A stretch of DNA of 64,000 nt from NCBI RefSeq assembly GCF_933775445.1, contig NC_065874.1, forward strand, positions 24,436,501 through 24,500,500, given 5' to 3'. The stretch's first letter is position 1. Each line of letters begins with the position of its first letter. Position numbers and translations under genes: made by a program. The notes beneath the pieces are model-generated. The model saw only the letters and a program-made list of their open reading frames with translations, made no database searches and was not told the DNA's origin. Source of the stretch: Argentina anserina (Eukaryota; Streptophyta; Magnoliopsida; Rosales; Rosaceae). Below are positions 12,315 to 24,857 of this stretch, one piece after another.

Positions 12315-15300
12315 ATGATGGGAGAAATGTATGATTTCGCAAAGAACTTAGCACATGACCATGCTCAGGTGATACCAATCTCACTTTTTGTGGCGGTTCT
12401 CTGTGTTTGCTTGGTCGTCGGACACTTGTTCGAGGAAAACCGATGGGTTAATGAATCCATCACCGCCATTTTCATCGTAAACCTTCTTCACCTCTGTCTC
12501 TAATTTTTTGTCAGATTTTGTCTTGTGAAGCTAGGCTTATTTTTTCTGTGGGTTCATGACTTCATATAGCATTATTGGACATGTTAGTGCTATATCTAGG
12601 TAGAAACTCGATCGGTGTTCTTAGAATGAGCTCCAACATGCAACAATTTTAGTTAGAACCCCCCTTTTGTTTAATGTCATAAAATACCAAGGTCATGAAA
12701 TGCTTATATGATGTTGAATGATCCTCTACTGTACTTGATCTTATTAGATTATTATATGGATTGAACTAGTCTTTAGCATAAACGCTCTGGAAAAATATTA
12801 GTGCCATTATTTCTACCATTTAGATGATGAAACTATACAAGGCATTGAATTTGCATTTGGATAATTGGCAAGTATATAAGTAGTAGTGCGTAATGATGTA
12901 TATTGAATTCATTTTGCAATCAGGGATTTCTAACCGGAACCATAATCTTGCTGGTGAGCAAGGGGGAAAGTTCTCGCATTCTGACATTTAGTGAAGAGTT
13001 GTTCTTTATTTATCTCCTGCCGCCTATTATATTTAATGCAGGGTAATTTCCGCTTCCTTAAGGCTTATGATCCCATATTTTCTTGTTGGTTTCGTTGGAG
13101 ATATTTGCTTAACGGGTTTACTGACCATACCAGGTTTCAGGTCAAGAAGAAACAGTTCTTTCAAAATTTCTTAACCATCATGTTGTTTGGGGTGATTGGC
13201 GTTTTCATTTCGACGTTAGTCATAACAGCTGGTAATAATATGTAGATGTTTATAGAATTTTATCGTCATTTCCTCTTGTTTTTTCGTACTTCTGATTGTA
13301 CACTGAGTTGTTATGGTTTTGTGAAATTATCTTCTAAAATATCTCTGCATAATACTTTTCACCTTAGGTGCCTGGTTCCTATTTCCTAAGTTGGGTTTCC
13401 TTGGCCTGAGTGCACGAGACTATCTCGGTGAGAACTCAGAATCATCTTGCGAGTACAGGACATGAACAGCTACTGATAAGCTTTGTGTAATGATATAATC
13501 TTTCTGATAACTTATGGTTGTACATGGATCTTTCTTTTTGAAACAGTTGTAGGAACAATATTTTCATCAACTGATACAGTCTGTACGCTGCAGGTTTGTC
13601 ATGTTTTAGATGTTCTCTTTCATTTAATTTGGGCAAGCTGCTCCCATATTTGGATGTGCTGAGGTATAATATCCAAATGTAGGTTCTACATCAAGACGAA
13701 ACACCTTTACTGTACAGCTTAGTCTTTGGGGAAGGAGTGGTGAATGATGCAACATCAGTTGTTCTATTCAATGCAGTTCAGAAGATTAATGTTAATAAAC
13801 TCAATAGCAAGATTGGACTGCGTGTCATTGGAGATTTCCTTTACCTGTTCTCAACAAGCACTGCGCTTGGAGTTGCAGTAAGTATAATATGACGTGTGCA
13901 ACATGGAACTACTATGCAACCAATGACTTTGTTCTTGCTAGGCATTACATACGCATTATATTATGCTAATTTACTTGGTCCCAAAATCATAGCATTTGGT
14001 GACTGTTCGTTCTTGTCCAATTTTCAGTTCGGACTTATGACAGCATATTCACTTAAAACCTTAAGCTTTGGAAGGTCAGCCAGTTAGTAGTTTGTTCATA
14101 TAAGAAGTATAAAGTAGATTTTGTGTGAATCCAATTTAAAAAAATTCTTGTACAGGCATTCAAGCATTCGGGAGATTTCTTTAGTGGTTCTGATGGCATA
14201 TCTGTCTTACATGGTGGCTGAGGTAAGGTACTAGCTGTGTATCTGTCTTAGTCGTGCCCATTAGACCATTAGAATTCTTTATGACAAAAATTATCCACAT
14301 GTTAGTATACTTGAAGTACTTACAGTCGTTTCTTATTTTGTGAAGAAATATACATGGATTCTTGGTATCATTCACTATTTAGCTGAAAACATCCTTAACT
14401 TACTTGACATGCAGCTTTTAGACCTGAGTGGAATTCTCACAGTTTTCTTTTGTGGGATTGTCATGTCACACTATGCCTGGCATAATATCACTGAAAGTTC
14501 AAGAATCACAACCAGGCATGTATGGACAGATTTTGTTGGAATGTCGAATAACTATTAGTTTTGTATCTTTGTTTAATTGAATATATCAGTTTGCGAATAC
14601 TACTTCATCGTTACTGGTCTTCTGTTTTTCTTTTTAGGCATGTGTTCGCGATGATGTCGTTTATTGCAGAAACATTCATATTTCTGTATGTTGGAATGGA
14701 TGCTCTTGACATTGAGAAGTGGAGGTTAACTAAGTTGAGGTACTGATCTCTGGCTTGGATGCTTTATATCCAGAATTGAAGTCACTAATATCAGTCTGTC
14801 TCTGTCCCAGTCTCTTGGTTTTTCACTATTTCATATTTCATATCAGTACAGTATTCTGTAAAAGAACTCAGAAAACTGAACTTTTTATGTTTAAAACACA
14901 GTATGGTGGTGTCGAAAAAGCGTGGAGATTAAATTAAGCTTGATTGATTTGATGCTGTTAAGTATAAGCAAGTACTGGTGTACTATACAAATTAATGCCG
15001 AACCTTTTATTCTTGCAGTTTTGGGGCTTCAATGGGCATCTATAGTACGACACTTTTACTAATATTGCTTGGACGTGCTGCATTTGTATTCCCTCTCGCT
15101 GCTTTCTCCAATTACATGAATAGACGAGCCTCAAGAAGAAGTTCACTCGCACTCAAACACCAAGTCAGTGTCTTCTAGTTAGCCACATAACCTTTTGATA
15201 TTGGTTACAATGGTTCATGATCGTTTGCTGTTGACCTGATGTTCAATGCAGGTAATCATATGGTGGGCTGGGCTAATAAGAGGAGCTGTGTCCATTGCTT

Positions 15301-16021
15301 TGGCTTTCAAACAGGCATGTGTACCTCTTTCTATCACACTTCTACTTGAATATAATTACTTCTGCAAATGACTGTTCTCATTATGTCACTATGAATTTCT
15401 CTCAATTCGTGTAGTTCACAAGGTCTGGTGTCACATTGGATCCAACGAATGCCATGATGATAACAAATACAATAATAGTCGTCCTCTTCAGTACTGTGGT
15501 ATGCAAGTTGTTTTCCTATTGCTATTGTTTTTTTTTTCCATACATGTTAAGCATGAGTTCTCTACCTATCTAGGTGTTTATTTTAATGTCAATTCATTCC
15601 AGGTCTTTGGCTTTCTGACAAAGCCTCTTATAAATTATCTGCTTCCCCATGCTGGAGCAATCCCCATCAGTCGCAAAGAGTCAAAGGACGTCGGGGAGGA
15701 TATGAATCTGCCCTTGCTCTCATTCGATGAATCAGCTGCTACCAATATAAGTCGCGCAAAGGATAACTTGTCTATGTTGATGGAGAGGCCTGTGTACACA
15801 ATACATTCCTACTGGAGAAGGTTCGATGACGCCTATATGAGACCTCTATTTGGCGGGCCAGTAAGTGACCAGTCTACATGTTAGATGTGCAATTTCATCA
15901 ATAAGTAAATCGAGGGGATCAGTTCAAAGTATAAGAGGGCAGTTTTTTTTATGATAGAAGTGGCAGATCAACAATTTTGCTTAATTTCTAGCACCAAGCA
16001 AGTGTAAATCTCCTGCTTTGA
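12315..16021 (+). CDS. NHX: Vacuolar-type Na+(K+)/H+ exchanger, NHX family
   Basis: Exchanges cytosolic Na+ or K+ for protons across the tonoplast. Fifteen coding exons: 12315-12476, 12924-13042, 13134-13231, 13368-13427, 13547-13593, 13683-13877, 14028-14074, 14156-14222, 14415-14515, 14638-14739, 15019-15163, 15252-15314, 15415-15498, 15603-15860, 15992-16021. They join in frame to about 525 residues; vacuolar NHX proteins are usually 530-550. Seen: about 12 hydrophobic segments, the amiloride-site motif FFIYLLPPI (about residue 83), and FSSTDTVCTLQVL followed by the conserved acidic pair region GEGVVNDATSVVLF. The sequence fits class I (vacuolar) rather than endosomal NHX5/6. The introns after exons 9 and 12 use GC donors. 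If the last donor (after 15860) is not used, translation ends at TAG 15882-15884 with a different tail. ATG 12315 is the first in-frame ATG, and a second follows directly at 12318. Confidence 0.92.
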
Positions 16022-16562
16022 CCATATTATGCTGAAGTGCTCGGCGTATCTGGTGTTAGCTGCTAATGTAATGTGTACAGAACTGGGGATTATCTCTCTG
16101 CCTGAGGCTCTATTACAGCTTTATGTTACTACCAATTACCAAACTAGGGACTATATCTGCCTGAGACTAATACAGATGAATGTAACTGCCAAACGGTGGA
16201 CCGCTGTTCATAGACATTCAAGTTGGAACTATAACCAACCAGATGGACTTTCTACTACTATTCAACCGCAGGCAAATAACTTGTTTCATGCCTTGTTTCT
16301 TTCCGTTTCATTTGACAACTATGTTATTAACTTATTATCATTCCAACAACAGGAGAACTGGGAAAGTTGACGCTTAACCATTACATTCAGCAAATACAGA
16401 AATAAATCAGGGTATCACGTACATGTCTTTAAGAAAGGATTACATACATGTTTTTTGCAGAGAACAATATAAAACATGGTCATGCCTAAAGAACCACACA
16501 AAAACAGGGAAGCAGTACTGTTGTAGGGTCTCAATTGTTTTTGTCCTTGCAACCGAAGTGCT
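16022..16562. other. Convergent 3' region between NHX (+) and the LTP gene (-)
   Basis: About 540 bp separates the two stop codons. It should contain both 3' UTRs. Plus-strand open frames here (for example 16029-16370) have no family resemblance. I see no separate gene. Confidence 0.6.
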
Positions 16563-16959
16563 TCAAGCCACTGCAACAAAACAAGAACGAATGAACACAA
16601 GTATAATACTAAGATCGTATTATTCAAGAACATTATCAAATAATATATGGCATCTTACCGCATGCTGGTGGTGTTTTCATGCCACATTTCTTAGGCAATG
16701 CCATTGCTCGTGCAGGGTCGATTCCAAGGGAAGGTAGCACAGCCTTGAAGTTGCACAGGCAGGGCAAGTCGGCATGGCGCACAACACCACAACACTTCTT
16801 AGATGGCGGAGTCGGTGACTTGCCGCTCACTGCCGGACGGCAATAGTTGAGCTGCGCAGAGTCAATCTTGCATATCGAAACAGCATGGGTTCCCTCCAGC
16901 AGTGTAATCAACAGAACTACCATCACCCATTGCCACAAAGCTCCACTAGACCTTGCCAT
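16563..16959 (-). CDS. DIR1-like non-specific lipid transfer protein
   Basis: Small secreted protein that carries lipids in the apoplast. The closest known relative by motif is DIR1, a systemic acquired resistance factor. Two exons: 16659-16959 and 16563-16570, giving 102 residues, the same size as Arabidopsis DIR1. Residues 1 to about 26 form a hydrophobic signal peptide ending THA. The mature part has the eight-cysteine motif in order C, C, CC, CLC, C, C (SIC, NYC, KKCC, PCLC, KKCG, PPAC), plus CRPAVSGKSPTPPSKKCC and ALPKKCG, both typical of DIR1-like members. The intron (donor GTAAGATG at 16658) follows the last cysteine, so the second exon adds only two residues and the stop. Unspliced, the frame would end KMPYII. 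Role in defence is inference from family. Confidence 0.88.
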
Positions 16960-17013
16960 TGTTTCCTAGTTATGCTTGACTAAGCTTGTTAAGAAGTACT
17001 TAACCTGGAAGTT

Positions 17014-17021
17014 TATTTATA
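17014..17021 (-). promoter_or_regulatory. TATA box of the DIR1-like gene
   Basis: TATAAATA on the minus strand, about 55-60 bp upstream of the ATG at 16959. Confidence 0.6.
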
Positions 17022-18182
17022 ACAGACAGATCCTGATTTTTAATCTTTCTCTGGCAAAGCTATGTTTGCCATGTGAGCCTAGTTGTTAGGAACTCAGTCA
17101 CGGGACAGAAGATGCACAACAAAGAACAAAAGAGGGTTTGATCAATCAACCCATTTCTGGATCTCTCACTAATACTTGTTAGTTTTTCTATTGCAAATTC
17201 TTGTTTTACTTTAGTCACGGGAGCCAAAACAAATGAAAATTAAAGTGAGGAAAAATTGAACTATGCTATACATGTCCATACTTGATAGATGAAATCAATA
17301 GCGTCAACCCCTACATGCATGAATAAGCATTTCATATATGTAGTCCAAAGCGAAAGCTTGAACGTAAGCATCAAATGCTAATTAAACAAACAATTTCATT
17401 ACTGAGAAGAAGTCATCTTACATTAGCTTTTATTTTCTACGGCTCCTATATTACACAGCTTTGTTAGAAACTCCATGAGCTTTAGCAGCTCATTCTACCC
17501 TAACAGGCCAAGTCATAACAATCATGGGGCCATTTCGAAATAAGAACCACCATGAAGTCATAGTGCAATATCATTGTCCATTACTTTACACACAACAGCT
17601 AAGAATCTGACGTACATACAAGCTCAAAGAGGGTACATGACATCAAGAACTATCTTAGTTTCTCCAACATTGGCACATAAGTTACCACATCGTAGACCTA
17701 GAACTGCAAAGCAACAGCGGCAATGTGTCAACTGCATGTTCTAAACTAATAAGAAAAGTAATGACTTCGGTAAAATTAGGCTCAAATCTTAACGAAATGG
17801 AAGGCTGGATCAGATAATTATGACAACTAGTTGTCCATATCAGTGTCAAACCAAACCTTACAGCCTCTTAAAGAAATGAAGCTACAACATATTATACGAA
17901 GAACTTAATATGTTCAAAAAATTGGAAAGTGAGAAATATTCACTTCCCAGTACACAACATAAAATGTGAACCCCTGTTTAATTATACTCTCACAACTAGT
18001 GGGGGGGGGGGGGGGGGGGGGGGGCAGCAATGTGGCTACCTACATTATGTGAAAAAAGAACATGACAAAGAAAACTACAAAAAACTTAACATCAGGAACT
18101 TGCTTGAGGATACCAAAAATAAACAAACACATGAACACCAAGTTATGACAAGAAAAAAATGAGAACCAAATTTACGGACCTA
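17022..18182. other. Intergenic, between LTP promoter and SWIB 3' end
   Basis: No gene recognised. It includes the 24-base G run described separately. The part just before 18183 should be the 3' UTR of the SWIB gene. Confidence 0.55.
18001..18024 (+). repeat. Homopolymer of 24 G
   Basis: An uninterrupted run of 24 guanines in otherwise AT-rich DNA, about 160 bp beyond the SWIB stop codon. On the SWIB transcript strand it is poly(C). Length in the assembly may be unreliable, since such runs are hard to sequence. Confidence 0.9.
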
Positions 18183-20585
18183 TCATGATCTCCTGAATAT
18201 GTGATTCCGTGCCAACACTTCGGGTATTCCCAATGCAGAGATGCTTTCACAACCGAAGAGATCTTGAAGCTTTGCATCACATAGAATAGCCATTGGATTT
18301 AAAGGATCCTGGTGATGTACATAAAGACGGGAGAAGAAAAATGTAAATACCCAAAATCGCAACAGTTGATACTTTCTGAACTCATAATGTTTCAAACAAT
18401 TACAGGATAAGAATAGGCCAACAGAAGATTCATAACTAAGCCTGAAATCAATCATGGACAACATTTTAATGTCAAGTGATGCGTTCGTATCTATAAATGC
18501 TCAGAGTACGTGTAATGATGCTGAGTGACACAATGTATTAGGTACATTTGATATACAAAATCAGTACAGATGATTCAAAAAGTTCAGCTAAGGTCTTGCT
18601 ACATCCATTATATAAAATCAGTGCAGGCATCCAAGAACCTAGCTGAAAATCACCATTATGAGATAAAAACTGAAAGATTGCTTCTTTTTTTTTGTGTCAG
18701 ACTTATAAGATGAACAAACTGATACTACAGAACCACTGAGGCCGACTACAGACATGAGACAAAGATTGAGATACTGTTACCTACTTAAACCATACATTTT
18801 ATAAATGACGAATGAGCTAATAGAAAAATTAATAATTGTATTTTTGTTCTTTCATTGGAGGGCAAGAGCAGGGGACTGAACCTACCTCCAGACGGTTGAC
18901 CTTTATATATTCCCATATTCGTTGCAAAACCTCAGTTTGGAGCATCTCCCTCATACCAACACCAAAAAACTTTGCAAGCGCTTCAGATATTATTAAAGGG
19001 GGGCCTGACAGAGAACTCTTTGTTCCGGAGTCTGCCGCAACCTTGGCCTTCTTGGGGACTGGCTGTTCTGACAGAACCAAGACACCAAGTCCTTAGATAG
19101 GCCTCCAATTTTACAAACATATCATATAACATAGAAACACAAATGTGTGGGCAACACACAAGAAGAGGAAACTGTTTCACCAAATACATACTTGAAGGTT
19201 CGAGTGCAATGATATGTTTGGCCAGCAACTTGTTCATCTTAAACATGTCAGTACAGTCTGTCTCGAAAACCAACCGCAGCTCATCATTGCAAATAATTTT
19301 CCTCTTGTTACCAGGGTCTTGGAGATTGTGTTTTCTTATGTAAGCCCATAGTTGCTTCACAATCTGAACTCAACGTGTAAAAATTAATACATAAGCAAAT
19401 CAAAATTCCCAGAAGATAACAAAAAAATTCAGATACATAGCAATAAGGGATGAGCTTCAACCTCAGTCCTTGGAAGAGTTGGATGGCCAACAATGACCTG
19501 GAGTTCAGGCGAAACACCGCAAAGTTTGTTTAGACCCCCTGGACCTCCTTTTCTCTTAGGTTTAGGTCTACATGGTGCAGGTCATGACAAAATGCCCACA
19601 CATCAAAATTACTAACATACACAAATATACCAGCACAACAACATTGGCAAAAGCATCATTCTACGTCGTAAACCCAAAACATATTTCACATAAACTTCAT
19701 CAATCTCCACCAAGTTTCAAGCTTTGGTTGTTCTAGTAGCATATGAATAGCATAAGAGCTAGAAAAAGGAATAATTGACTTGGTTCACATACAGGGCAAA
19801 TTGATCTGCTTTCTAATCAAGACCTATTGTTCAACCTGTAACTAAATATCAGAAAAAGATGGAGCTGACTACACAAAAATATGAGACTAAGCCCCTAACA
19901 AGATAAATGCCTCAATCTAAATATCTGATTAATATTCATGAAAGAACAAAATAATTAACCCAAAAAATGAAGGAAAATACAACTAAACATGTCACCACTA
20001 ATCCACTATAGGAACTTAATATGCAACATAAAAATGTAGCCCTGCTCATATTTCCCGACCAAATAACAATGTGCAGCAAACTTTTGAAGGAAATGGACTT
20101 GGTTACACGTAAAATTAAGCTTTCTAATTTTCTTAATTGCTCTCTAATTTTCTGAGCAGCAAATTAGGACAAAAATTAGTAGAAGAGAGAGAGAGAGAGA
20201 GAGAGAGAGAAACGTACCCATCTTTAGGGGGGTCGGATGCGGGTACAGGAGTGGAGCTGGGCTCGGGCTCGGGCTCGGGAGAAGAAAGCTGAGGCTGGGA
20301 ATTAGCAGGGAAGGTCTGGAAGGCGGAGGAGGGAGCCGGGTGGTAATTGGGGTTTTGTTGGAGGGAAAAATGGTCTTTGGGAGAGTGGTGAGGCGGCGGT
20401 TGGGAGCGGAGGAGGTAGTGGATCTGGGAGCGGATGAAGTCGGCCTTGTGGGAGAGGTCGTGGCCGCCGAGCTTGGATTGGAGCTGTTGCACGACGTCGT
20501 TTAGGGTCGCGAAGGTCGGCGCGTTGGGTGTTGAGGCGTGGATCAGGGCTTCTAAAGCTTCCGATATCTCTTGTTCTGTCGCCAT
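18183..20585 (-). CDS. DEK_C plus tandem SWIB/MDM2 domain protein
   Basis: Likely nuclear, chromatin-associated; SWIB domains occur in SWI/SNF subunits and related plant proteins. Exons on the minus strand: 20218-20585, 19462-19567, 19192-19363, 18886-19067, 18183-18308. All junctions are GT-AG and join to 954 nt, 317 residues. Residues 1 to about 62 look like the DEK_C helical domain (MATEQEISEALEALI...FIRSQIHYLL). Then comes a Pro/Ser/Glu-rich linker (about 63-123), a first SWIB domain (GGLNKLCGVSPELQVIVG to MNKLLAKHI), a lysine-containing spacer, and a second SWIB domain (PLIISEALAKFFGVG to the C-terminus). The second copy is more diverged (IWEYIKVNRLEDP, then MAILCDAKLQDLFG). The order matches known plant DEK_C-SWIB-SWIB proteins. 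A transposon complex starts about 170 bp upstream of the ATG. Confidence 0.9.
20183..20210 (+). repeat. (GA)n tract in SWIB intron 1
   Basis: About 28 bp of GA repeats just inside intron 1 of the SWIB gene; on the coding strand it is a CT tract close to the donor site. Confidence 0.85.

Positions 20586-20589
<4 letters not shown>

Positions 20590-20627
<38 letters not shown>
20590..20627 (+). repeat. (CT)n tract in the SWIB 5' leader
   Basis: About 19 CT units, read as GA on the coding strand, only a few bases upstream of the SWIB ATG. GA/CT leaders are common in plant promoters and may bind BBR/BPC factors (known for GAGA motifs); function here is unproven. Confidence 0.85.
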
Positions 20628-20632
<5 letters not shown>

Positions 20633-21134
20633 CGAAGATGGAGTTCAGTTGAGAGTTGATACAGCTTATCTTTCTTTCTCTCTCCTAGTCTTTTGTCTTC
20701 GTGAGGGGGAAATGACGGAAGTCACGGAAGGGTCTCAGGGAGTTGAGGGGTTCGTTTTAGGGGTGAGCATCAAAAACAGAAATCTCGATCCCGTTTCGAT
20801 ACCGGCCCGAAATTCATAAGGACGAGACGAGATGAAGGTCTAAAACATTCGTCACGTTCCGATCTCGTCCCGTTTCATAATAGTGGAATGAGACGTGTGA
20901 TGAATAATTTATATCTCGCTCCGTCCCGTCTCGTCCCACCTTTAATGAAAACTTAAAAATTCTTATATATTTGTATCAAAATGAAACTAATTTATGTTCT
21001 TAATAACTCCAAAATTATATCAACTCAAATAATAATAGTAAATTATAATATTTTGAACATAATATATTTTTTTTGTTAAAATTTCATTATTGAATGTTAC
21101 TTTGTTAATGAAAAAGTAAAAATATTAGTTTTTA

Positions 21135-22811
21135 TGTAATAACCCGATTTTTCGGAATTATGTTTGGTTTGTTTAATTTCTAAAAGTTGTGAAATTTATT
21201 TAAAATGAAATTTGGATTGTTTGCAGTATAACGAAACAAGAACAGAAACGTTTTCGGAACACTTATTTAGAAAAACGTTACATTTCCGCAATTTGTATAT
21301 TGACTTTTATTCAGTCGCTCGGTTGCGAAAACTCCCTTCATGAAAATTGTAGAGCTCGTCGATACGAGTTTGTGGACACGTCACGCGTTCGAATCGGACG
21401 TCGTACGTGAAAGTTATTAACATCGGAAGTTAGTTTCCAATTTTGAAAACGAGTATATAATTGAATTGTTTCAGTTTAGGGTTTCCAAAATTGGAAACCC
21501 CTCACTCTCTCCTCTCTTTCTGCCTCCCTCCCTTCTCTCTCCCCGATATCTCTCTCTCTCCTTCGGAAATTCCTCCGCCACGATCCGACGAGCTCCGGCC
21601 TCTGTGACATACACCGCCGTCCCAGGAAGCGTCGTGCGACCCTCCGTAGTCGACCCTGAGGTCGACGCACCTCCTCGCGACGCCGTGAGCCTCTGCGCTC
21701 CAACCCGAGACCGCGAACTTCATCGCCACCGTCGAGCACCACCTTCGGTGACACAAGGGCACGGAGGAGAGCATCACGACGCCGATCCTCGCCCTTGGAG
21801 CCCTCTGCTATCAACTTAGGGGCAAAACCGCACGATTCAAGTCCTCCCCGAGGAATCGAAACACCACCGGCGATCCGAGCTCTTCCAGTGCCAAATCAGA
21901 GTTCTTAACTTCGATTAAGGTATGAATTGATGTAATTGATGGATTGGTTGTGGATTTTTGGTTATTTTGGCTTGATTTGGTGGAGATCGGAGAGGGAGGA
22001 GGAGGGAGAGGGTACTGCCGCCTTAGGCGGCGCGTGTAGGTGCGTGGAGGGGGTAGGAGGCAACGTGAGGCCGTGGGGAGGAGAGGGGAGGAAAGGAGAA
22101 AGGTTTTGGGGCGGCGGTGGCGTGCTACGCGCTGCCACAGTGAGTGGCGCGTGTACCCCATGCGCCGCCATGTGCGGCGGCGCGTGAACAGTGATTCGAC
22201 ATAGTAATTTGTAAAATTTATTTTTACGACGGTGAATGTACAAAGCTGATTTACATACTGTAAATGTAAATTTATTTTACGTACGGTAAATGTAAATAGA
22301 AATTACTTTCAGTAAATGTAAAAAGTAATTTCAAAAGGGTAAATAAGTAATTAATATTTACTGAGACAGTATTTACATTTGAATAGTATTCATACGTACA
22401 TAAATACGTAAACAGTATGTATATGTATAGGGATACGTAATTGATGTGTATTCGTACATAAATACATGAATAGTAAATATGTGAACAATAATTTCGTAAA
22501 ACCAGAAATTACTGAATAGTAACTTATGATTACTGTTTCGGCATTTAAGGTTTACGAAACGATTCTAAATTCTTTTCTTATCTTTTCAAGGTGATCGATA
22601 AATCAAGGAAATGAATTACTTTCGGAAATTGTGGAATTACACTTGAGTTGATAAGGTGAGTAAAATCTCACATATTTACGAATATACCCTTGCGGAGATT
22701 CAAGATTTTGCAAGAGTTTTAAATATTGAAATACGACATGTATATGATATAGCGGATTATATATATTTGTATAAATGGTAAATAGATAGATATATATATA
22801 TATAGTTTGCT
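21135..22811 (+). repeat. Forward arm of a large LTR palindrome
   Basis: Pairs in inverted orientation with 23145-24857 across a ~333-bp spacer. By eye the arms are clearly homologous but diverged (perhaps three quarters alike), so they came from different LTR copies rather than a recent duplication. Confidence 0.75.
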
Positions 22812-23144
22812 ATATTATATACTGTTATGAATTTATTGTGAATATGTCATTTTGATGACGAAAATTATATATTGAGCATGTCGAGTTAATTTGTACAATA
22901 TGAGGTGATGATTATTGTATGTGGTTTTAACAAGGAGTTTGTTAAAACATTTTGTCTTCGGACGAGTTTTGTCTTCGGACGTGATTTTTGTCTTCGGACA
23001 TGTTTATGTCTTTGGACCAGTCTTTGGATGTGATTTTTGTCTTCGGACGTGTTTATGTCTTCGGACCAGTCTTCGGACGTGTTTGGCATGTCGGAACCTA
23101 GCCTTTGGCCGGGCGAAAGTTACGATATAGTTAGAGCTCTAGTC

Positions 23145-24857
23145 AGCAAACTATATATATATGTACCTATTTACCATTTATACAATATATACATAATCCA
23201 CTATATCATATGTCATATTCCATTCTTAAAAATTCTGCAAAATCTTGAATCTTCGCAAGGGTAGATTCGTAAATATGTGAGATTTTACTCACCTTATCAA
23301 CTCGAGCGTAATTCCACAATTTCCGAAAGTAATTCATTTCCTTGATTTATCGATCACCTTGAAAAAATAAGAAAAGAATTTAGAAACGTTTCGTAAACCT
23401 TAAATGCCGAAACAGTAATAATAAGTTACTGTTCAGCAATTTCTGGTTTTACGAAATTACTGATCACACGGTTACTATTCATGTATTTCTGTACACATAC
23501 ACATCAATTACGTATTCTTGTACGTATACATACTGTTTAAGTATTTCTGTACGTATGAATACTATTCAAAATGTAAATACTGTCTCAGTAAATATTAATT
23601 ACTGATTTACCCTTCCGAAATTACTTTTTACATTTACTGAAAGTAATTTATATTTACATTTACTGTTCGTAAATCACCTTTTTACATTCACCGTCGTAAA
23701 ATAAATTTTTACAATTTATTGTGTCGATTCACTGTTCAGGCACCGCCGCACGTGGCGGTGCGTGGGGTATACGCGCCACTTTCGGCAGCCCGCGCGTGGT
23801 GCTCACATGCCACTCACTGCGGCAGCGCATGGGGCACACGCGCCGAGCCTAAGGCCGGCGCGTAGCACGCCACCGCCGCCCCAAAACCCTTCTAATTTCC
23901 TCCCCTCTCCTGCCCACGGCCTCACGCCGCCTCCTACCATCTCCACGCACCCACACGCGCCGCCTAAGGTGGCGGTAACCCCTCTCCTTCAATCCTCCTC
24001 CGATCTCCATAATCTCAACTACAAATCATCCAAAAATTCACACGAAGCATCACAACAATCACATTATACAAACCCTCACCTCAATTCGAAGCTTGAACCG
24101 CCGAATTCGTTGCCGAAGTGAGATGAGTTGTCGATCGTGTCGATTTCTCGAGAAGGTGTGTCGTCACGTCCCCCCTTCGATCGTACGTGTTGCAGGGGTT
24201 GAGGAGTGATGGAGGCGCACCTGTGCTGAACCCTAGTTTCGTCGGAGAAGAGCTTGAATGACGGTGGGTTTTTTGCAGAGGACGGGGGTGCATCGGCGCG
24301 GCGAACGGCGACGAGGGAGGATACGATCTTCTCAGGGTTTGACGAGGAGGGCCATGCGAGGCTTTTGAGTGTGGCGGTGTGTGACACGGACGGTGGGTCT
24401 GTGAGATCGCCGGCAAAGTTTATGAGGGAGGGGGAAAAATCGGGGAGAGAGCGAGAGAGAAGAGAGAGAAAGTGGAGGGAGGTCCGGGGTGAGGGTTTCG
24501 AGAAATGGAAACCCTAACTCCACTACTTATCTATTTATACCAGTTTCTAAAATCGGAAACAACTTCTATCGTTAAAAACTTTTACATACAACGTCTGATT
24601 AGAACGCGTCACTTATCCACGAACTCGTATCGACGAGCCCTTAAACTTTCGTGAAGGAAGTTTTCGCAACCAAGCGACGGAATAAAAATCGATATATACG
24701 TTGCGTAAACGTAACGTTTTTCTATTTAAACGTTCCGAGAACGTTTCCGTTTTCGTTTCGAAATGTCGCGAACCCTAATTTGTCGTTTGAATTAATTTCA
24801 CAAATTTAACAATTGAAAATACTCGATAAATAGTTCCAAAAAATCCGGGTTATTACA
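23145..24857 (-). repeat. Reverse arm of the LTR palindrome
   Basis: Begins AGCAAACTATATATA and ends GGGTTATTACA, the reverse complement of the family's 5' end. It includes its own GC-rich leader (about 23740-24500) in opposite orientation to the forward arm. Confidence 0.75.

Noticed and set aside
16029..16370. 113-codon plus-strand frame after NHX
   Set aside because: No similarity to known proteins, no Kozak or splice support, and it lies in the 3' UTR region between two convergent genes.
21466..22243. Several 80-117 codon Arg/Pro-rich frames
   Set aside because: Leader sequence of the composite LTR. Compositional, not conserved as protein, and repeated at 23762-24523, 29428-30167, 37251-37996, 47822-48703 and 55028-55866.
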